In this document: positions 1 to 18,474 of the stretch, one piece after another
Layout: each line of letters opens with the position of its first letter
How positions within the stretch are numbered: position 1 is the stretch's first letter
Origin: Boletus sp. NGJ
Taxonomy: Eukaryota > Basidiomycota > Agaricomycetes > Boletales > Boletaceae
Assembly (NCBI GenBank): GCA_019096195.1
Contig: JAGTXK010000055.1
Span: forward strand, 1,612,001 to 1,676,000
Reading direction: 5' to 3'
DNA: 64,000 nt
Position numbers and translations under genes: made by a program
The notes under the pieces: generated by a model
Told to the model about the DNA's origin: nothing
Database searches by the model: none
Seen by the model: only the letters and a program-made list of their open reading frames with translations

Positions 1-291
1 GGGAATCATATAAACTTGCGTTATTCGGAGAATGGGGATATCACAGACAGTGGTGACGGTAATACGGTCGTTGAATGTTTCAGATGTGGGGGGTGGGAAT
101 GGATACCTGTTCGTCGCATCTTTTCCTGTTTGCTCAGAGTCACTGATGCTCCTCAGGATGAGACAGACGAGGACGCGCATTTGCTATGCGCAGATGGTTC
201 TATCTTCGAAATAGAGAAAGGTGGCCGAGCTACTTGTAGGGCTGCACCACGAACAGACATGACCCTAAGGAATTTCTATGTTCATGTCTGA
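1..291 (+). CDS. C-terminal part of an unidentified protein (5' end outside window)
   Basis: An open frame runs from the window edge to a TGA at 289-291. The last stretch, from about 140, has a normal coding look, with an acidic run (DETDEDAH) then LLCADGSIFEIEKGGR. A possible 45-bp intron (GTGGGAATGG to TTGCTCAG, about 95-140) would separate an earlier exon, so the first 100 bases may not read as one frame. The stop lies only 73 bp from the convergent stop of the UMP/CMP kinase gene. I do not recognise the family. The frame could be wrong in its first third. Confidence 0.35.
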   Translation, partial: GNHINLRYSENGDITDSGDGNTVVECFRCGGWEWIPVRRIFSCLLRVTDAPQDETDEDAHLLCADGSIFEIEKGGRATCRAAPRTDMTLRNFYVHV

Positions 292-364
292 AGTTGCTTT
301 ATTGTACCATATGTATGAAGGCCGCTATCAGGATATCGGAATCACAAGGTATATGTGACAGGAG

Positions 365-1280
<916 letters not shown>

Positions 1281-1292
1281 TATGTACTGATA

Positions 1293-1490
1293 TCAGAGGT
1301 GGCGTATGTCCTCGCGTTGGTGTTGTCGGGGCGGAACAAGGGGGTGAGCGTGCTGCCGGGGTTGCTTTGAAGCTGGATGCGTTGCTTCTTTGTGTTTCAC
1401 GATAAAGTAGAAAGTTCCACCAGACGCAAGGAATAATCCAAGGAAGAGAAACGGATTGGGACCTTTGCGAGCAGTGGTAGAAAGTGGCAT
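1293..1490 (-). CDS. Small single-pass membrane protein, 65 aa
   Basis: A single-exon frame from ATG (complement of 1488-1490) to TGA (complement of 1293-1295). The N-terminus is short and basic (MPLSTTARKGPN). A hydrophobic span follows at about residues 13-31 (FLFLGLFLASGGTFYFIV), then a hydrophilic, His/Pro/Arg-rich tail (KHKEATHPASKQPRQ and onward). The pattern of short basic lead, one helix and polar tail is common in small mitochondrial inner-membrane proteins, but that placement is inference and I cannot name a family. It ends 13 bp from the start of the UMP/CMP kinase gene on the same strand. Its start codon shares the palindrome CATG with the NUP37 start on the other strand. An extra 5' exon upstream cannot be excluded. 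Confidence 0.6.
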   Translation of the reverse strand: MPLSTTARKGPNPFLFLGLFLASGGTFYFIVKHKEATHPASKQPRQHAHPLVPPRQHQREDIRHL

Positions 1491-2998
1491 GCAGGGCACA
1501 GCTTCATTCAAGCAACTTCCATTAAATTCACGTTCAGTTTTCGACCCAGTCTCAGTCATCCCACAGAACAAAAAGATTCTGGCACTCATGGATGAAGGTG
1601 TCATCAGAATAGATCATGGTTCAGACGTATATGTGGTACGGTCGTGCTACCACGAGGATGGGCACGGCTTATTAGCCTTTGGAGGTGAGCATTCTGTCGA
1701 GGTCTACCAGATAGTCAGCGAAATTCCTTTATTCCTCCGCCTCCTTCTATCACTAAAATTTATGTCCTAGAGTACAACATCGACCAAGAGATTGGCTTCG
1801 TTCCACGTTGGAACTAGAGTGACCGCGTTAGCCTGGTCACCTCGTACACTCTCACCTAGCAATAGCGACGGTTGGCTCATCGAGTTCGTTCTCACACTGC
1901 AGTTAGAGTGCAGGTGGAATTTTGACGTCTGATTTACAGGATTGCGGCAGCTGGAATAGACTTTGGTCTGCACCTATTAACAAAGTCTGCATCGTCCAGC
2001 GAGTACATATTTCCTTTTGGTGGCGGCTTGAGCGGGCACCATGGTAAAGTGAATGATATGTGCTTTTGTGGCGGCCACGATCAGGATAATGCACGCTACG
2101 TCGCCTCCGTGTCTGGTTAGTTAATTCAAAGTCTTAAAAGTTCGCTCGCTCATTGGCTTTAGATGACAAGATGCTCATGGTGTGGGATCTCCAACCGACG
2201 CTCAACATCTCTTCCGGAGTTCCTTCTCCAGAAACTTCCCGTCAGAACGCTTCCTCTCCACCTAACCCCCGACCTCAGCCAACTGCCTATGTCATCGCTT
2301 TCCCACACCCTCTGATAACCGTTAATTCACATCCTGGGAGTAGCAAGGAATTCCTCGTTTCTGATTACCGCGGTTCCGTCTTCCTTACGGATTGGCGAAC
2401 TGATCCTGCCCTGACTGAACAAGGAAGTTGGAGACATTCCACATTGGTCGAGCTCGTTGAGCCACATGCTCTGAGAGACTCTCTTCTGGGAAAGTCGTCC
2501 CAGAGCATGGGCTTTGCCGCATGGCGTCGTGATAATGCTGACATGTATGTACATGGCTCTCGAAAAACCTTACTTATGACAGAACATTTGGCCTACAGTG
2601 TGGGGGCAAGCTATGGATCACGTTTCGCCGTTTGGGACATGTCGAAGTTACGGGGCGGCAAACCTATACACACGGGAATCAGTTTCCAGGATGGAGGGCA
2701 TACTTTCCGGTATGTATGTTCCCTCGAAATATACAGGACTGCAAGTCGTTTACCCCCGTATAAAAGGTGGTGTCCGACGAATCCGGATTATTTTGCAATT
2801 GCCGCCCACTCTGTCAAAAGGGGTGCAGTTCTCCATGTCCATAATATTGGCTATATACATGCACAACCTAGCGTCATTAACGTAGCTCCTCGCCCACATC
2901 GCATCCGAGATTTCGATTTCATGGCACTGCGTGGTCAACCATTGCTTGCTATCGCTTTTGGTCAACAAGTCGCAGTGTTTTCTATCGGTGACGAGTAA
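1489..2998 (+). CDS. NUP37: NUP37-like WD40 nucleoporin
   Basis: Likely the beta-propeller subunit of the nuclear pore Y complex. From ATG 1489 the frame reads MQGTASFKQLPLN, then propeller-like segments: VTALAWSPRTL, then LSGHHGKVNDMCF followed by ARYVASVS, then DDKMLMVWDL across an intron, SRFAVWDMSKL, and the tail RIRDFDFMALRGQPLLAIAFGQQVAVFSIGDE with stop at 2998. About five introns are needed; examples are GTTAGTTAAT to GGCTTTAG before 2163, GTATGTACAT to GCCTACAG before 2599, and GTATGTATGT to TATAAAAG before 2768. All keep the frame. The first intron donor (GTCAGC, near 1713) is the weakest. The RDFDF and LAIAFG tail is what suggests NUP37; another WD40 protein is possible. It converges on the transcription factor gene (114 bp gap). 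Confidence 0.68.
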
Positions 2999-3111
2999 CA
3001 GAATGTGACATGATAGAGAAATACAAGCTAGTTGCTCAAGCGCTCATAACATCATGATGGAGTACAACCGAAATTCTACGAAGACAAACGAGATAACAGC
3101 GGCAGTCATTG

Positions 3112-6110
3112 CTAGCTTCCGACGAAGCTGGCCTGACCAAGCGGTTGTGAGGGTCCATAAGGATACTGTGTATAGTGAGTGGTCAAGCCGTCACCATATG
3201 TGGCATTGCGCAGGCCAGCATTCGTCGTCAGTACATGATGTTCCTCTCCGCCGAATCCAAGATCAAATAACATGGTGCGATAATAGTGGTGATCTGCTGA
3301 TGTATACTCATTGATTGGTGGGCCCATCGGAGGTGGATAGGTAACAGGTCCACTCCGTGTCGGGAGACCATAGATAACCCCGCTTGCATTCGCCGGATAA
3401 CCCTCTTGAGGACTCGTGATGGAATAGTTGACATGATGAGATGACAGGTTCTGAGTGCCCCCTTGTGGAGAGGGTGTTGTCTGCAATGGTGACGCCTGCT
3501 CCCCTGACAGTTGCTGTCAGCGATAGCCAAGCGCAAAGTCAGGGAAACCATACTTTGTGTAGAAAGTTCAAGAGAAGTATCGTGATGAGATCGATCCCTC
3601 GTAACACTTGGACGAGTACGGTGCATATGGATGAGGTGCCACAAGAAACGAGCATGATAGGCTGCGAACGACGCCGTGGGTGAAAAATGGGAAGCTTCGT
3701 TGTAGGCTTCGGCTGTCCTTATTATGGTTGCGTGAATTTCGCGAGCTGCACCCTCAGGCAACTCGGATTGCAAGCCTGGATTCGCGTCTGAGCTCCGCAA
3801 TAACTGACGAACGGTGAACGATAATTTTAGTTTTGCTAAACTTCAAGCTTCGTACCTTCAAAAGGAAGATTGCAGAGTAGGCGGTCATCACTGTTGTGGT
3901 TTCTTGGCCATATCTCTGGGGAGGGGGAAGGGTATAATAGGTAAATGCGGGAGAGTATTCATACGCACCAGCACACCAAGATCCCGGAAATCCTTCGAGG
4001 CGATTTGAAGAACGCTGAGTGCATTCTCATAGCATGCTGATAGTGCACGTAGGTGACTATTCGTCCGGTTTTCCTACAATGTCGTCACGACCAGACAAGA
4101 ATAACGCCAAGGAGAAGACTCACTGGAGCAGCATCAGCTTGTACACCAAAACTATTCAAGAAGAGGCTGGAATATAAGCAGAAACAGCTGAGAAATGAGA
4201 AATGAAACGATTCCCCGTTTGCTGCCGAAAGGATCAACAAAGATAACCTAGCAGAATGTTGTCACTCACCTCTCCGCATCTCATGCTCCCATTTTGTTGT
4301 CCACTGTGATAACTTCGCATTTGCATTTTTAAGTGCCATGTCAATGTTGATCTGACCACTGCCGCCGTCAACCAGACTCCGATTAGTGTGTAGCATATCA
4401 GTGGTCTCGGCCTAGATGACATGTTTTAGTTCCCCTGCAGAGAGGTAAGTGGAACACACTCACCGCAATTCTCCGTAATTGTATAAATGCGGCGACAATA
4501 ACGTCCTCGCATCGTAACGGAGAACCACCCCGTTCATGCCAAGTGTCCGCATGTCTGATAAAGTCGTCCTGCACCCAAGCAGGTGAAACACTGAAGGATT
4601 ATCCAAGTTTACGTTAGCTACCTCGGGAAGCATCCAATGACGCCCGGTTTGCATGCTGAGACTCCGATCGTGAACAAACAGTACAAGATAAGTTCTCTCG
4701 CGATTCCGTCGCTCAAGTAGCTGAAATTCCGTTTCGTTCGCAGGTGGCTTCGCCACAAAACGATTTAGACCAAGTTCTACAGCCATCCGGCACGCCTATC
4801 GATCATATCAGTAATTGGAGAGCTGTTCGAGAGACTCTTGCACTCACGTAGCCAATGTACATCCATGTGCGCTAGGAACATGTCAGGAAGGACACTTGAA
4901 TGAGGCCGAGGTATCTCCACGTACATTATCATCTTGCTCTCTCCAATACGTTAAGCACGCAAAAGCTTGAACCACTTCGACTCGTTTCCACCCCTCAGCG
5001 AACGCACGGACAGCTAATTCATGTGCGAGGAGGAGACACTCTTTGTAAAGGCTTGGCTCAAAAAATTTACAGCCAGCGGCGATGAGCGTGGTAAACAAAA
5101 GGGGACATTTCGAGCGCACATAATTGACTGAGTGTAACTGTGGATCGAATAAATTGATAAATGGATTGAGACGTAAAAAGATGGCATCGAAGAGCATCTT
5201 GGCCTTGTCCTCTGATATAAGGCCAGCTGTGATCGGATCTTGAGATCCAGCTGGGAGAGGAGCGGGTCGTACCAGTTGAAGACTATCCAGATCACTCTGA
5301 GGCATCTGGGGTGCGACAGTGGGATAAGGTGATTTGTGTTCGGGGTTGAGGATGGTACGGAAAAAGGAATTTTCTCTGCGGATGAGTTTCGCGGGAAATT
5401 TTTCATCCACACGGTCTTCTTCGTCGTCACCGTCCGAGGGTCGATTTCCAGAGGCTAAACGCCGGGTGCGCAAAAGCTTGATGTAAGTCGAGGACGAACA
5501 AGCGAGCTTGAATCGTTACCTGAGGCGCTGTATTGATCCATTGGCCGGATCATGGTACCAAATTGTGTTTCTACTTGGGAAGATTGGGAGTCGACAGCAG
5601 GGAAAACAGAGGACATGGATGTCTCATTAGCCTGCTTGAGTTTTGCGGTGTTTAAACCTTTCTCCAGACGTCGGAGCATCTTCGATGCCTCCGATAATCT
5701 GGGATAAGACGAATTAGGAGGATCGAAAATGTCCAGGTTAAGATGATTTTATCATACTTTGACCCGGGTTTGCGACCGCGGCGATGTTTCTCGAATATGC
5801 ATCTGGAGTGGCGCAAGATATGACATCCATCAAGTAGAATCGCATTATTTCCTACATACTCAGCGTTAGTCCTCTTACACCTTTGGCACGGCTTCTGGCC
5901 ATCCTCGGCACCAACACACTTCATCTGACTTGCAGTGAACCAGAGAATGCGAACGGTAAACGAAGAACCTACTTTAGCCGCACGGCATACTGTGCAGGCC
6001 CTAGGGTTCCTTATGACAGGTGCTTTGGAGCTGTGTGAGATGTAGTAAGCCGGTGGGAGGGTATAATGAGTTCCTAACATACGCGAATTTCGAGGACTGT
6101 ATTTCCGCAA
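3112..6110 (-). CDS. Zn2Cys6 fungal transcription factor with MHR domain
   Basis: A nuclear DNA-binding regulator. Near the N-terminus, split by introns, lies a canonical binuclear zinc cluster: ACTVCRAAK, then MKCVGAEDGQKPCQRCKR, then C in CIFEKHRRGRKPGSK. This is followed by a coiled-coil linker KLSEASKMLRRLEKGL (around 5650-5690), typical for dimerisation. The middle (about 4460-5470) is the fungal-specific middle homology region: LFDAIFLRLNPFINLFDPQLHS, CPLLFTTLIAAGCKFF, a tryptophan-containing RTWMYIGY, then ACRMAVELGLNR. The C-terminus is Ser/Pro/Tyr-rich and ends at 3112. Many short introns interrupt it, so exon limits in 3500-4460 are approximate. Start may be the ATG at 6108-6110 or the in-frame one 30 bases downstream (6078-6080). 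Target genes cannot be told from sequence. Confidence 0.82.
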
Positions 6111-6936
6111 CCTCTGGGGAGGCCTGCATTATGTCTAGGCCCCAAAACTCTGGGGTGAGCACGGTTATCAACGTTACGGTGACTCGGCGTCAGTTTATCG
6201 ACCGGGGAAGGTCGGTTAATTAAGGGTTAAGATGAAGATGAGTCAAAGACAGCGTCAGAAGACTGTAGAACTCCCGATACGAATAGGACAGCAAAGAAGA
6301 AAAAAGTACGACACGGATATCAGAGAGCAGAGCAACAGAGCAACCTTTGGTGTCGATGAAGGAGCGAAGGAACGGGGATGAGACGTTGTAGTGGGATTTG
6401 TTGCAAATAAAGCCGGGCGGCAAAACGAACATAGGTTGCCGAGCTCGGCAATCACTTGATTGTCCGACTTCAAACCGCTCACTTCCTAATCCGGAGAGGC
6501 GATGCCTTGGTTGTACCTCGTGAAATTAATGTAGCAAGGCGTCTTCACAAAAATAATGGCATGCGTGGACAACATGGTCAATGATTGCATGAAGGCGGTA
6601 CGTCCTCGTGACTGCGCAGCGGGCGCAATCATTGCATTGATCTAAATTTGATGTTTCTTGAATGACCGTTGCACACGAGTCAGAGATATGTTGTGCTTCC
6701 AGTCTCACACTATTCACAGATCCGGGCCGGGGAATCCCCGAAAGGTGGGGGTTCACGGCATGGTCGACACATTGCATTTCTGTGCATAGTACCACCAACC
6801 GCTTTGAATATCTACACCGGTTGCCCTTCATAAAGAGGGAAACACAAGCACTTGTAAAGTGCACGGGGCCAATGGGTAGCCCAAAAACTTTTGTCATCGC
6901 AACGAGGCGAGGTATCGCTGCAAGGCGTGTCAAACT
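6111..6936. other. Intergenic region upstream of the transcription factor gene
   Basis: About 826 bp, the longest gap in the host block, between the transcription factor start and the MIC19 stop. It holds an unsupported minus-strand frame (6526-6933) whose protein is Cys/His-rich but unlike any family I know, and a plus-strand frame (6662-6940) that overlaps it. Neither has convincing introns or motifs. The likely content is the promoter and 5' leader of the transcription factor gene. I saw no tRNA or other RNA gene. Confidence 0.4.
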
Positions 6937-7499
6937 TTAAAGTGAAACTTCGAGCGATTCCCTCACAGTTTCAGCATCTGCCACGGCAGCTTTGAAGCGA
7001 ACAACCTCCCTCCAACATTCCAGAGGTGTCGTTAGATTCATTCTGGATGTCTTTAGTCTAAAACACAACCCAACGGAGAGTATCATACGTACCTGTAACA
7101 AGATGCAATTGCTTCACCCGTCTCCTGGACGGAAGGAAAATCACCTAGTTGGCGTCGTGTTTGGAACCTATCAACCTTCTCCCTGATTTCCTCCAAGTCA
7201 CCGATTAGCGCGACACCGGTTTTCAGACCACCGTGAGTGCTGCCATCTTCGACCATACTCATTTCCCGATCTAGGTTCTCCTTCTCCAAAGCACGGTGAA
7301 TTTCGAGTTGGACCGTCTCCTCCTCAGCGCGCAAAGCCGTTAATTCGTTCTGTATTCTTTCCCGTACGTGAGAATCTATCGCAAATTGTCGTTCGGGCAT
7401 GGTGTTCTCAGATGCGAGGCGCGCAGAGAGGTTGTTCACCACATCCGGTGAAATCTGGATATGTAAGTGGTCTGCAAGCTCAGTGAAGGAAAACGACAT
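6937..7499 (-). CDS. MIC19: MICOS complex subunit MIC19 (CHCH domain), two exons
   Basis: A mitochondrial intermembrane-space protein that helps hold cristae junctions together in the MICOS complex. The frame starts MSFSFTELADHLHIQISPDVVNNL and continues with a long charged helical stretch (RIQNELTALRAEEETVQLEIHRALEKE). It ends with the cysteine pair ASCYR followed by PLECWREVVRFK. One intron (7043-7092, GTACGT to CCAG) splits the arginine codon after the first cysteine; splicing leaves a C-x10-C spacing as in fungal MIC19 (DUF1690 type). The result is 170 aa, near the family size. The stop is TAA at 6937-6939. Only one cysteine pair is obvious, consistent with fungal forms. It lies in tandem with DHX35, whose stop is 209 bp upstream. 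Confidence 0.82.
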
Positions 7500-7708
7500 A
7501 CCTCTATTGGTGTTTCTGGGTGGAACACCTTCGGGCGTGTGTCAGGCTTGGAGTGGCTCGCACCCATTTCAGTCGAACGAGTTCACTGGGCGGAATGACA
7601 CGGCAACAATAATGGTGTTGTTTATTTGGCTATCTCACGTGATTACTGTACATCGTCAGACGAGAAATTAATCTCAAAGTACAGGCTATCGTTTGGTAGA
7701 GTACAGTG

Positions 7709-10577
<2,869 letters not shown>

Positions 10578-10718
10578 TGAATGTCTCCTGTGTGTGCCGG
10601 ACTTTAAGTAGGACTATAAGTATGATGAAAAGAATATATGAGGATGATCGAACACATACAACACATCCAAACAACATGATCTATGGTTGTTTGGTATCTG
10701 TATGATCTTCGTATTCAA
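10578..10718. promoter_or_regulatory. Shared promoter gap between DHX35 and NSL1
   Basis: The 141 bp between two divergent start codons must hold both promoters unless untranslated exons reach further. It is richer in A/T than the coding sequence around it. I see no unambiguous TATA box or named factor site. Confidence 0.45.
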
Positions 10719-11516
10719 ATGGATGCACGTGAAGATATTCCGAAAGTCTCCATTGAAACTGAACAGGATTGGAGACGAATTCAGCAGAACTTATCTGCTG
10801 CCCTCTTAGCCCGTTTGGACACCGAACTTCAGTTCCATGGGCAAGCTGGGGACAAGGAAGCGCTCTTGCCACATGTTCATCAGGTGAAATCCCAGTGGCT
10901 TGTTCCTGCATGTGTTAAACCATAGACCATCTAGTTTCTTGAAACACTCTTTGACATCGCGCGCCCTAATTTACGTATAAATGGACGTACTACAGACGAG
11001 CCATGTGGTGATGAGGACGGTGAGTCGGTTACTACTTATTTTCATACTCTTTGTTCACAAGTCTAGACGTGGAGCCATTCGATGAAGCATTAGACCGGCA
11101 CATTTGGTCGCTGTCAGACCAAAGATTGAAGTGGGACAAAGAAATAGCAGACCGTCGACGCTCAAGGCCTGCGGATGTCGAAAAATTGGTAATGGAGAGC
11201 TTGGCAAAACATCATGTGTACAACTTGGAAGTGTCGGAGAAGTCTAATCCTTGTGCTGATGCTATCCGTAGGTTGTGGGTAACCTGTCTTCGACGCTGTT
11301 AACGTGTCCCATAGCTAAGCAAGTCGACTATGAGCTCCAGCAAACTCTGGTGAACTCTGTTTCCTTGGCTCCCCAGCTTTTGCAGGTACGTTTCTACGGA
11401 ATTTGAACGGCGTTCTAGTAAATATTCCGATGACATTCTAGTCTATCAAGTCTCAACAAAGTCGGGGAAATAGGATTAAAGCGGTATCTACTGAAGTAAA
11501 GACGTTGAAACGCTAA
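10719..11516 (+). CDS. NSL1: Kinetochore protein MIS14/NSL1 (MIS12 complex), five exons
   Basis: A subunit of the MIS12 complex, which links centromeric chromatin to the microtubule-binding NDC80 complex. The frame starts MDAREDIPKVSIETEQDWRR, a coiled-coil-like N-terminus. The second exon has the family landmark FLETLFDIARPNLRINGRTTDE. The third holds PFDEALDRHIWSLSDQRLKWDKEIADRRR followed by PADVEKL. Introns read as 10884-10934, 11020-11066, 11268-11314 and 11386-11441, giving 198 aa and stop TAA at 11514-11516. The phase is consistent throughout. The RPNIxxNG-like segment and the EALDxxxW stretch support MIS14/NSL1. It converges on GAR1 with a 78-bp gap. Confidence 0.8.
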
Positions 11517-11594
11517 ATCTCGGGAACATAACCAACAGTACATGACCTGCATATCACGTCGATCACATGGATTTTTTTGTCTAAGAACAACAGA

Positions 11595-12376
11595 TTACGA
11601 ACCACGGCTACCTCGGTTGCCCCCACGTCCACCATAACTACCCCTAAATCCGCCACGACCACCACGATCACCACCTCTACCACCTCTACCACCCCTACCA
11701 CCTCTACCACCCCCTTGCCAAAGTCCACGGCCGCCTGGACCCCCCCTGCCGCGTGGTAATCCACGCATGTTGCCACGGCCACGTTCTGGAAACAGCTCAG
11801 CCAGCAGAGATCACGGGAAGTTATTGACATACTGAGAATTCCTGGACAACGGTGTATGCACATTAGTTATCTGTACGTTTAGATGGAGATGGATTTGTAC
11901 CTGTTACTTTTGGTTTAGGGAGGAATCGCTCGACGGGCAGCAGTTTGTCACTTCCAATGTAGACCTTATCCCCTTTTTTGAAACTGGTTGCTACCATACC
12001 TTCACTCATTTTCACTGAGAAATACACCTCGTTTATGGGACCAAGTATCTCATCAACTTTTCCGACGACAGATTTGTTTTGGAGGTAGATGGGAGCATTG
12101 AAATAAGGCACTTTGTCCGGAATGAGAGAGGCACAGAGCATCTCGTCCTCAACAGCGTGCGTGAATGAGCCTATTTCTGTCGAAGGTGGGTGAGCATGAC
12201 GGAGTCAAACAGATGTTGGGAAGTACCTAGCACGGTGTCCGGTGGACCGGCGTCGCGCTGCTGGAAGCCACCACGGCCACCTCCACGAGCTGTGTAAGAA
12301 GTGAGTGCACCACAGAAAGCTTGATAGCGTTAAGCTTACCACCACGACCAAATCCTCTCGCGCCGCCGCGATTCAT
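11595..12376 (-). CDS. GAR1: H/ACA ribonucleoprotein subunit GAR1
   Basis: A nucleolar core protein of H/ACA snoRNPs, needed for rRNA pseudouridylation. The start [13 protein letters not shown] is the first Gly/Arg-rich tract. After an intron come [17 protein letters not shown] and, after a second, [15 protein letters not shown]. The conserved core continues with [60 protein letters not shown] further intron after PKPKVTG leads to the second GAR domain ([19 protein letters not shown] and more), ending at TAA 11595-11597. Both flanking GAR domains and the core are present, the standard fungal layout. The Arg/Gly repeat makes spurious Val/Gly-rich and Thr/Pro-rich frames nearby. Confidence 0.93.
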
Positions 12377-12480
12377 AGTGTAAGTAAGTACTGGAGAAAG
12401 TCTGATTATATAATCATGCGACACCACGCGTCTTCAAAGCTTCAACGGGGTCTGTCGGTGACATCCACTTCGCCAGTCCC
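12377..12480. promoter_or_regulatory. Shared promoter gap between GAR1 and PEX6
   Basis: Only 104 bp separate the two divergent start codons. The part next to GAR1 includes an A/T-rich stretch (TATATAATC near 12409-12415) that could serve as a TATA-like element for either gene. This is inferred from position only. Confidence 0.4.
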
Positions 12481-16208
<3,728 letters not shown>

Positions 16209-16859
16209 ATGTAATAGCATTTGGTGAATAAATGTGCAATTTACATTTATTCTAATCATGCCTTGAGTTACTGTAGATTTATAGATATGTGAGATGGATT
16301 TTGACTATGGCAGTCCTTCCTTGGATGGGCAGGGCACAGCTAGGATGAGGCTGAAGATCTTAGCATGACTGAGTAGAATGTGCTGAGAGCAAATCCTTTA
16401 AATGTCTGTTCTTCATCACCCAGGATATCTGGCAATGCACTAACCTTTGTGATGTCTTCAATCTTTACAAAATTCAGCTTGTTTCATGTGCCAAGATATA
16501 CAAAAGTGCCCAGATGGACTAAGCTGAAAGTTCAGAGTGGGCATGCAAGAGCAGGAGGTAACCACAGTTGAAGATGTGCTTGACATTGATAGATGTTACT
16601 ATAAAATATTATTGTTATTACCCCAATAAAACATATTTTTTGATATGATGTACTGTGGATTGTTAAATAGTCTAGTGCTATCTGATAAAGGTGAGGATAG
16701 ACATTGTGATGGTCATACCACCAGGTGATTGGATCAACCACATGTTTGATATCATATTCAAGGTACTAGTCAAGCTCACAGTCCAAGGTGGCTGGCTTGG
16801 ATGGTGCAAGTGCTGGCAAGTTATTAAAAATATTGGTCACTGTGTTTATACTCTAGTTA
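16209..16859. other. AT-rich, CpG-poor spacer after PEX6
   Basis: About 650 bp between the PEX6 stop and a Tc1/mariner element. It holds the PEX6 3' untranslated region and then sequence in which I see no gene or recognisable repeat. An AT-rich segment with an AATAAA near 16626 could be a polyadenylation signal, but it is 420 bp past the stop; an AATAAA-like word (GAATAAATG) near 16226 is closer. Confidence 0.4.
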
Positions 16860-18460
16860 CAGTGGCTCAAAAAAGTGTCCCAATGTTTGGCTATTTTGCA
16901 AAGACTTGACATTTGCAAAAGCACCAAAAGGTATTAGCCCTAACCCTTGCTGGGCCATTGATAGCCCTAATCCTTGCCCTGAAGATGAGCCCTTAGTCAT
17001 ATAATTTGGTTGTCATGGCACTGAGATATAGCCATATTAAAGTGACATGTCATTGGGACACTTTTTTGAGCAACATTTCTATTCTTCAATTTAGTACTTT
17101 GTATGCCCTCCCTTTGCTTTTATCACTGCCTCTAGTCTTCTAGGCATACTCTCTATCAATCCTTGACACTCCTCAACCTCTATCTTCCCCCACTCCACTT
17201 CAATTCTCTCCCAAAGCTCCCATACTCCTTTTGGTGGTGTTGTATAGCTATTGAGTTTTTTTTTTGAGGATTTGCCAGAGATGTTCAATGGGATTAAGGT
17301 CTGGAGATTGTGCTGGCCAGTCCAGAAGCTTGATCCCTTGAGATTCCAGCCACTCCTTGGCTCTTTTAGAGGTGTGCTTGGAGTTCATTATCTTGTTGAA
17401 AGATAATGCTCTCTTCAGGAATTCCAGAATTTTCCATGGAAGGATGCAGATTATCCTCCAAAATGGAGACATACTGCTCAGCATTCATCCTCCCTTCAAC
17501 CTCTGCAAGAATCCCCACTCCACTCCAACTCATGCATCCCCAAACCATCAAGGAACCTCCTCCAAACTTTACTGTTCCCTGAACTTCCTTGTCTTGCAAA
17601 GACTTTCCTGCCAATTTCCACACATACTTCCTTCCATCTGACCCAATCCTGTTGATCTTGGTTTCATCTGACCATATGACCCTAGTCCAGTCCTCCGCAG
17701 TCCAATGTTGGTGCTTGAGAGCAAAGGCTAGCCTATGTTGCCTATGCTTCACAGACAAGAGTGGCTTCTTTTTCTTGACTACAGCCTTGAGAGATGCAGA
17801 CTTGAGAACATTCCTAACAGTTTGAGCAGAGACAGGAGAAGAGAGAGCAGAATTGATGAGATGGGTAGCCTGGACAGCATTTTCAACTTTGCCAGAGGTA
17901 ATACTAGAGACAATTCTCCTTTTATCAGTAGGAGAAAGTTTAGCAGGACATCCTAATTTGATGTTTTCCTTGCCTGGGTGGATCTCCTTGATAACCCTGG
18001 CCACAGTAGACTTCCCCAGACCAGTTTGGAATGATATTTGCCTAGTAGAAAGGCCAGATTCAGAGAGAAAAAGAATATTGGCTCTAGCAGAGGAGGGAGT
18101 GGATTTCATAATGAAGTAGGGTTGGCTGAATGGTATCTCTGCTCTTTATACCATTTGGAGTTATGTAAGTGACATAATCAGACAGGGTTGAAGCACAGCA
18201 TCCATCAGAACCTTATGTTATTTACTAAATAATAGTTGATAATATCAGGGTCAAATAAGTGTCCCAATGACATATCCTTTTAATATGGCTATAACTCAGT
18301 ACCATGACAACCAACTCACATGACTAAGGGCTCATCTTCAGGGCAAGGATTAGGGCTATCAATGGCCCAGCAAGGGTTAGGGCTAATGCCTTTTGGTTCT
18401 TTTGCAAATGTCAAGTCTTTGCAAAATAGTTAAACATTGGGACACTTTTTTGAGCCACTG
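16860..18460 (-). mobile_element. Tc1/mariner element, copy 1 (inactive)
   Basis: A 1601-bp element flanked by TA (16858-16859 and 18461-18462). Both ends start CAGTGGCTCAAAAAAGTG when read inward, and terminal inverted repeats extend about 200 bp. Each terminal repeat is itself bounded by short inverted words around GTGTCCCAATG, so each end can fold. The left end carries two copies of a 28-bp unit containing AGCCCTAA, where copy 2 at 49.4 kb carries one. The transposase reads on the minus strand from 18109. It inserted 651 bp past the PEX6 stop. Confidence 0.92.
17091..18109 (-). pseudogene. Tc1 transposase, frameshifted copy
   Basis: The protein matches the intact transposase at 49706-50722 almost residue for residue: MKSTPSSARANILFLSESG, the helix-turn-helix GLSTRQISFQTGLGKSTVARV, IWSDETKINRIGSDG, FGGGSLMVWGCMSW. 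Two single-base insertions break it: one just after the FQQDN motif near 17390, and one in a run of ten T (nine in the intact copy) near 17255-17264. An alanine codon GCG here is GTG (valine) in the other copy, a CpG-type transition. The element cannot make its own transposase but its ends look complete. Confidence 0.9.
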
Positions 18461-18474
18461 TAATAGGATTGGGC

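Noticed and set aside
6526-6940. Cys/His-rich frame on the minus strand and an overlapping plus-strand frame
   Set aside because: No recognisable domain, splice sites or start context. Kept only as intergenic description.
11513-11863. Val/Gly-rich minus-strand frame and Thr/Pro-rich plus-strand frame
   Set aside because: Both are alternative readings of the Gly/Arg repeat that encodes the GAR1 C-terminal domain.
17357-18119. Plus-strand frames across Tc1 copy 1 (94, 78, 73 and 88 aa)
   Set aside because: They are antisense shadows of the transposase reading frame; the same shadows occur opposite the intact copy at 49.7-50.7 kb.
16920-18380. CCCTAA-like words resembling telomere repeats
   Set aside because: They are isolated words within the Tc1 terminal repeats, not tandem arrays.
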